Shown: positions 60,739-64,000 of the stretch, in pieces
How the letters are laid out: each line of letters starts with the position of its first letter
How positions within the stretch are numbered: position 1 is the stretch's first letter
Source of the DNA: Modicisalibacter ilicicola DSM 19980
Lineage (GTDB): Bacteria; Pseudomonadota; Gammaproteobacteria; Pseudomonadales; Halomonadaceae
Assembly (NCBI RefSeq): GCF_900128925.1
Contig: NZ_FQUJ01000008.1
Span: forward strand, 1-64,000
Length of the DNA stretch: 64,000 nucleotides
Direction: 5' to 3'
Made by a program: the position numbers and the translations under genes
The notes under the pieces: model-generated
What the model saw: only the letters and a program-made list of their open reading frames with translations
Database searches by the model: none
What the model was told of the DNA's origin: nothing

Positions 60739-61428
60739 TCAGGGCGCCCAATAAACAGCAAGCGGGCAACTCAGGAAGGCGCGGATGGGCAATTCCCTCA
60801 CGTCATCACCGCCCATGGCACGGGCCAGCACGGCACGCTTGTCGTCTCCGACGATGTGCAGCATGTGACGGCGCGCCTTGTGCAGCCAGCCCGCGCTCAG
60901 CGTGATACGCGGTTGGGGCACGCTGGACGCACGCACGGCCACCGTGGCCTCGTCGGTGCTCAGCGCCAGCCCCAGCTCACCGCTGTCGGGAAACAGCGAG
61001 GCGGTATGGCCGTCTCCACCCATGCCCAGGATGACCGCGCTGGCAGGCCAGGATAACCCGGCCAGGCGCTCGGCTACCTCGGCGGCACCCTCCTCGGGCG
61101 TTCCATGAGCGGTGGTCAGCGGATGAAAGCGTGCGGCCGCCGCCAAGCCTTGCAGCAGGTGCTGGCGCACCAGCCGAGCATTGCTGTCCGGGTGCTCGCC
61201 ATTCACCCAACGCTCATCGGCCAGGGTTACGTCGACACGCTCCCAGGGCAGATCCACGGCGGCGAGTCGCGTGAAGAACGGCACCGGCGTCGAGCCGCCG
61301 GACACCACCAGCAGGGCGCGCTCCTGGTTGGTCAGATCCACTGCCAGGGCGCTGGCGACGGACTCCGCCAGCTGGGCAGCCAGCTGCTCGCGAGGCTGGG
61401 GAGCATGTGAAGACCGGGATGAACTCAT
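60739..61428 (-). CDS. pgl: 6-phosphogluconolactonase
   Basis: A 229-aa DevB/NagB-type lactonase. LLVVSGGSTPVPFFTRLA, VTLADERWV near residue 70 and ILGMGGDGHTASLFPDS are the family motifs. It hydrolyses 6-phosphogluconolactone from Zwf. Its ATG overlaps the zwf stop by one base, and a 38-bp gap precedes eda. Confidence 0.94.
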   Translation of the reverse strand: MSSSRSSHAPQPREQLAAQLAESVASALAVDLTNQERALLVVSGGSTPVPFFTRLAAVDLPWERVDVTLADERWVNGEHPDSNARLVRQHLLQGLAAAARFHPLTTAHGTPEEGAAEVAERLAGLSWPASAVILGMGGDGHTASLFPDSGELGLALSTDEATVAVRASSVPQPRITLSAGWLHKARRHMLHIVGDDKRAVLARAMGGDDVRELPIRAFLSCPLAVYWAP

Positions 61429-62918
61429 CAGTAATCCTCGTACCAGGAGCGACCGTCCTGGGTGATCATGGCGATCGACGCCACCGGCCCCCAGGAACCG
61501 GCCGGGTAGCGCCGTGGCGGCACGTCGAGCTCGTCCCAGGCCGCCACCAGACGATCGGCCCAGCGCCAGGCGTGCTCGACCTCGTCACGGCGCACGAACA
61601 GATACTGCTGACCCTTCATGACCTCCAGCAACAGGCGCTCGTAGGCATCGGGAATGCGCGACTTGGGAAAGGCGCTGTTGAAATCCAGGTGCAGTGGCCC
61701 GGGGCGCAGGCGCATCCCCTTGTCGAGCCCGCCATCCTTGGTCAGCACCTGCAGCGCGATTCCCTCCTCGGGCTGCAGGCGGATGATCAGCTTGTTCGCC
61801 GCGAGGTTGCGCTGATCCGGATCGAAGATGTAGTGCGCCTGCTGGCGGAAATGGATGACGATCTGCGACAGCTTTTCCGGCATGCGCTTGCCGGTGCGCA
61901 GATAGAACGGCACGCCCGCCCAGCGCCAGTTGGCGACCTCGGTGCGCATGGCGACGAAGGTTTCGGTCCGACTGTCGGTGTTGGCGCCCTCTTCGTCCAG
62001 GTAACCCGGCACGCTGCTGCCGTCGATCGAGCCGGCGATGTACTGGCCGCGCACCACGTCCCGGGTGATCGACTCGCGGTTGAAAGGCGTGAGCGCTTTG
62101 AGCACCTTGACCTTTTCGTCGCGGATGGCGTCGGCGTCGAGATTGGAGGGCGGGTCCATGGCGATCAGGCACAGCAGCTGCAACAGGTGGTTCTGGACCA
62201 TGTCGCGCAGTTGCCCGGCCTTGTCGAAATAGCCCCAGCGCCCTTCGATTCCCACTTGCTCGGCAACGGTGATCTCGACGTGGGAGATGTGATTCTGGTT
62301 CCATTGGGTGCCGAACAACGGATTGGCGAAACGCAGCGCGATCAGGTTCTGGACCGTCTCCTTGCCCAGGTAATGATCGATGCGGTAGATGCGCGACTCA
62401 GGAAACACCGCACCGATGGCATCGTTGATCTCCCGGGACGATTCGAGATCGTAGCCGATGGGCTTCTCTACCACCACGCGGGTCTCGTCGTCGAGGCTGC
62501 CGCTGGCATGCAGATTGTGGCAGATGTCCCCGAAGATGCTGGCGGGAACCGCCAGGTAGACCGTCATCGGCCGTCCGGCATTTCCATGCGGGGCGCTCGT
62601 TCGCCACTGACGGATGGCATGGAAGCCTTCCGGATGACTGAAATCGAGCTGCAGATAATCGAGGCGTTCGAGAAAGCGGCTCAAGCAGGCCTTGTCCAGG
62701 GACGCCGGCTTGACGTAGGTCTTCAGTGTCTTGTGCACGCGCTCGCGGAACGCGACGATGTCCATTTCCTGGCGCGCCAGCCCCAGAACCCGCGTGTCCG
62801 CTGCCAGCAGACCGTCCCGATCCAGATGGTAGAGCGCAGGGTAAAGCTTGCGTAACGCCAGATCGCCCAGTCCACCGAAGATAGCCAGGTCGACGTCGGG
62901 TGTGGTGCCTTGGACCAT
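61428..62918 (-). CDS. zwf: Glucose-6-phosphate 1-dehydrogenase
   Basis: A 496-aa NAD(P)+-dependent enzyme. The dinucleotide motif is [18 protein letters not shown], and the active-site block [21 protein letters not shown] has the catalytic His and Asp (given in part). The ATG at 62918 has GGAGAG 9 nt upstream; an earlier in-frame start at 62933 is rejected. It feeds the oxidative pentose phosphate and Entner-Doudoroff pathways. It is divergent from hexR across 193 bp containing a HexR-like site. Confidence 0.95.
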   Translation of the reverse strand: MVQGTTPDVDLAIFGGLGDLALRKLYPALYHLDRDGLLAADTRVLGLARQEMDIVAFRERVHKTLKTYVKPASLDKACLSRFLERLDYLQLDFSHPEGFHAIRQWRTSAPHGNAGRPMTVYLAVPASIFGDICHNLHASGSLDDETRVVVEKPIGYDLESSREINDAIGAVFPESRIYRIDHYLGKETVQNLIALRFANPLFGTQWNQNHISHVEITVAEQVGIEGRWGYFDKAGQLRDMVQNHLLQLLCLIAMDPPSNLDADAIRDEKVKVLKALTPFNRESITRDVVRGQYIAGSIDGSSVPGYLDEEGANTDSRTETFVAMRTEVANWRWAGVPFYLRTGKRMPEKLSQIVIHFRQQAHYIFDPDQRNLAANKLIIRLQPEEGIALQVLTKDGGLDKGMRLRPGPLHLDFNSAFPKSRIPDAYERLLLEVMKGQQYLFVRRDEVEHAWRWADRLVAAWDELDVPPRRYPAGSWGPVASIAMITQDGRSWYEDY

Positions 62919-63068
62919 GGAACGGCTCTCCAAATCTGGTTAACTTACCGACAAAATACGTCAGGACTACCCGGCTTCGCAAATACGGTAGTAAGTTTAA
63001 CAAAATTCGCGAATCAAATCGTTTCGTCTTTGTGTCACGCCCGAGGCACGGTAGGATACGAACACCCA

Positions 63069-63083
63069 TGTAGTTAAATCACC
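63069..63083. promoter_or_regulatory. HexR-like operator between zwf and hexR
   Basis: TGTAGTTAAATCACC matches the described HexR consensus TGTARTTWWATYACA at 14 of 15 positions. It lies 28 bp before the hexR start and about 150 bp before zwf. It is the expected arrangement for a KDPG-responsive repressor controlling hexR and central carbon genes. Confidence 0.65.
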
Positions 63084-63111
63084 ACCTCAGTATGGTAGGG
63101 AGATCCCCCCG

Positions 63112-63972
63112 ATGGCCAGCCACGATCTTCTGGAGCGTATCCGCGACCGGCTGGAGGAACTCAACCGCTCGGAGCGCAAGGTGGCGGAAGTCATTCTTCG
63201 CGACCCGCTGACCGCCACCGGCTTGAGCATCGCCACGCTGGCCCAGCGGGCCTCGGTCAGCGAACCTACCGTCAACCGTTTCTGCCGCAACTTCGACACC
63301 AAGGGCTACCCCGACTTCAAGATCAAGTTAGCCCAGAGTCTGGCAGGAGGCACCCCCTATATCAGTCGCAACGTGGAGCGGGAGGACGATGCGGCCAGCT
63401 ACGCCGACAAGATCTTTGGCGCAAGCATCGTGGCCCTGGACGACGCGCGCCGCGCCCTGGACGCCCGGCGCATCGAACGCGCCGTGGACTACCTCATCCA
63501 GGCCAAGCAGATCAGTTTCTTTGGACTCGGTGCCTCGGGGCCGGTGGCCCAGGATGCCCAGCACAAGTTCTTCCGCTTCAACCTGCCGGTGACGGCCTAC
63601 GAGGATGTGCTGATGCAGCGCATGGTGGCGGCGGCCAGCCACACCGGTGACGTCATCGTGATCATCTCCTATACCGGGCGCACCCGCGAGCTGGTGGAAA
63701 TCGCCAAGGTGGGTCGCGACAATGGCGCCGTGGTGCTCGGCATCACCGCCCCGGATTCGCCGCTGGCCGCCCAGTGCACCGAAACCCTGGAAGTCGTCAC
63801 CCCGGAAGATACCGACATCTACATGCCGATGACCTCGCGGATGATCCATCTGGCGTTGATCGATGTGCTGGCGACCGGCGTGACCCTCAGGCGTGGCGAG
63901 GACTTCCTGCCACATCTCAAGAAGATCAAGGACAGCTTGCAGGCCACGCGCTTTCCTCTCGGCGATGCCTGA
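63112..63972 (+). CDS. hexR: HexR, RpiR-family transcriptional regulator
   Basis: A 286-aa regulator. The N-terminal helix-turn-helix [26 protein letters not shown] (residues 35-60) and the C-terminal SIS sugar-phosphate domain, with [20 protein letters not shown] and [14 protein letters not shown]-like [14 protein letters not shown], are classical. HexR binds KDPG and represses zwf, edd, eda, pgl and gap genes in many gammaproteobacteria. It is divergent from zwf-pgl-eda. Confidence 0.94.
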   Translation: MASHDLLERIRDRLEELNRSERKVAEVILRDPLTATGLSIATLAQRASVSEPTVNRFCRNFDTKGYPDFKIKLAQSLAGGTPYISRNVEREDDAASYADKIFGASIVALDDARRALDARRIERAVDYLIQAKQISFFGLGASGPVAQDAQHKFFRFNLPVTAYEDVLMQRMVAAASHTGDVIVIISYTGRTRELVEIAKVGRDNGAVVLGITAPDSPLAAQCTETLEVVTPEDTDIYMPMTSRMIHLALIDVLATGVTLRRGEDFLPHLKKIKDSLQATRFPLGDA

Positions 63973-64000
63973 CAGGGCTCGTCGGCCCCTTCCACTTCAT

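Noticed and set aside
1-64000. CRISPR array, tRNA or rRNA genes, complete IS elements, prophage genes
   Set aside because: I looked for regularly spaced direct repeats, tRNA-like cloverleaf ends, transposase motifs and phage structural proteins and saw none. Small or divergent examples could be missed by eye.

Overview
The window is 64 kb of GC-rich, densely coding DNA that reads like the chromosome of a moderately halophilic or marine gammaproteobacterium, most likely Halomonadaceae. The support is compositional and by content: a multi-subunit Mrp/Mbh-type cation/proton antiporter, a BCCT compatible-solute carrier, a NhaC-type antiporter, a KefB-type K+/H+ antiporter, TRAP transport and an Entner-Doudoroff block under HexR. 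No rRNA, tRNA, complete insertion sequence, phage or CRISPR array was seen. The family assignment is inference.

Region 1 (1-14.7 kb) is a sugar-acid catabolic island. On the + strand are a short-chain dehydrogenase, a fumarylacetoacetate-hydrolase-family enzyme and a UxaB-like reductase. On the - strand are a TRAP transporter (P-Q-M) with an Ldh2-family oxidoreductase and a FadR-type GntR regulator, then SDR-pdxA2-DUF1537 kinase, then a KguK/KguD-like pair and an EamA exporter. Four intergenic regions carry variants of a 9-bp dyad TGT-CAT-ACA, suggesting that one GntR protein ties the island together. A 264-bp palindrome-rich element with terminal inverted repeats lies inside the island, and a multi-hairpin REP-like element lies at its left edge.

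Region 2 (14.8-19.4 kb) holds a DEAD-box RNA helicase, an AT-rich intergenic stretch with a 31-codon small ORF, an M23 murein endopeptidase and a small winged-helix protein. Region 3 (19.5-26.6 kb) is an eight-gene antiporter operon in the order E-F-G-MbhD-(MbhE+B)-C-D plus a 1075-aa protein made of two fused antiporter modules. The second module has lost two of the conserved charged residues.

Region 4 (26.7-46.3 kb) is housekeeping and stress or transport: ABC exporter, GFA protein, peroxiredoxin, BCCT carrier, metal-dependent hydrolase, Kef-type antiporter, DoxX, LysR/VOC pair, an RND pump with its adaptor, and a HlyD-RbbA-ABC2 exporter. A fragment of a VIT/CCC1 metal transporter gene survives just downstream of the RND gene.

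Region 5 (46.5-52.8 kb) has a LysR/DUF1127 pair and a putrescine-utilisation-like set (GntR, PuuA-like glutamine synthetase, PuuB-like oxidase, NhaC-family carrier) behind a tandem palindromic operator. Region 6 (52.9-64 kb) has a large secreted Asp-box/CARDB protein, a patatin-like lipase, a PIN-PhoH ATPase, a zinc-ribbon protein, a DUF938 methyltransferase, then eda-pgl-zwf divergent from hexR, which would take 6-phosphogluconate made by KguKD or Zwf into the Entner-Doudoroff route (edd is not in the window).
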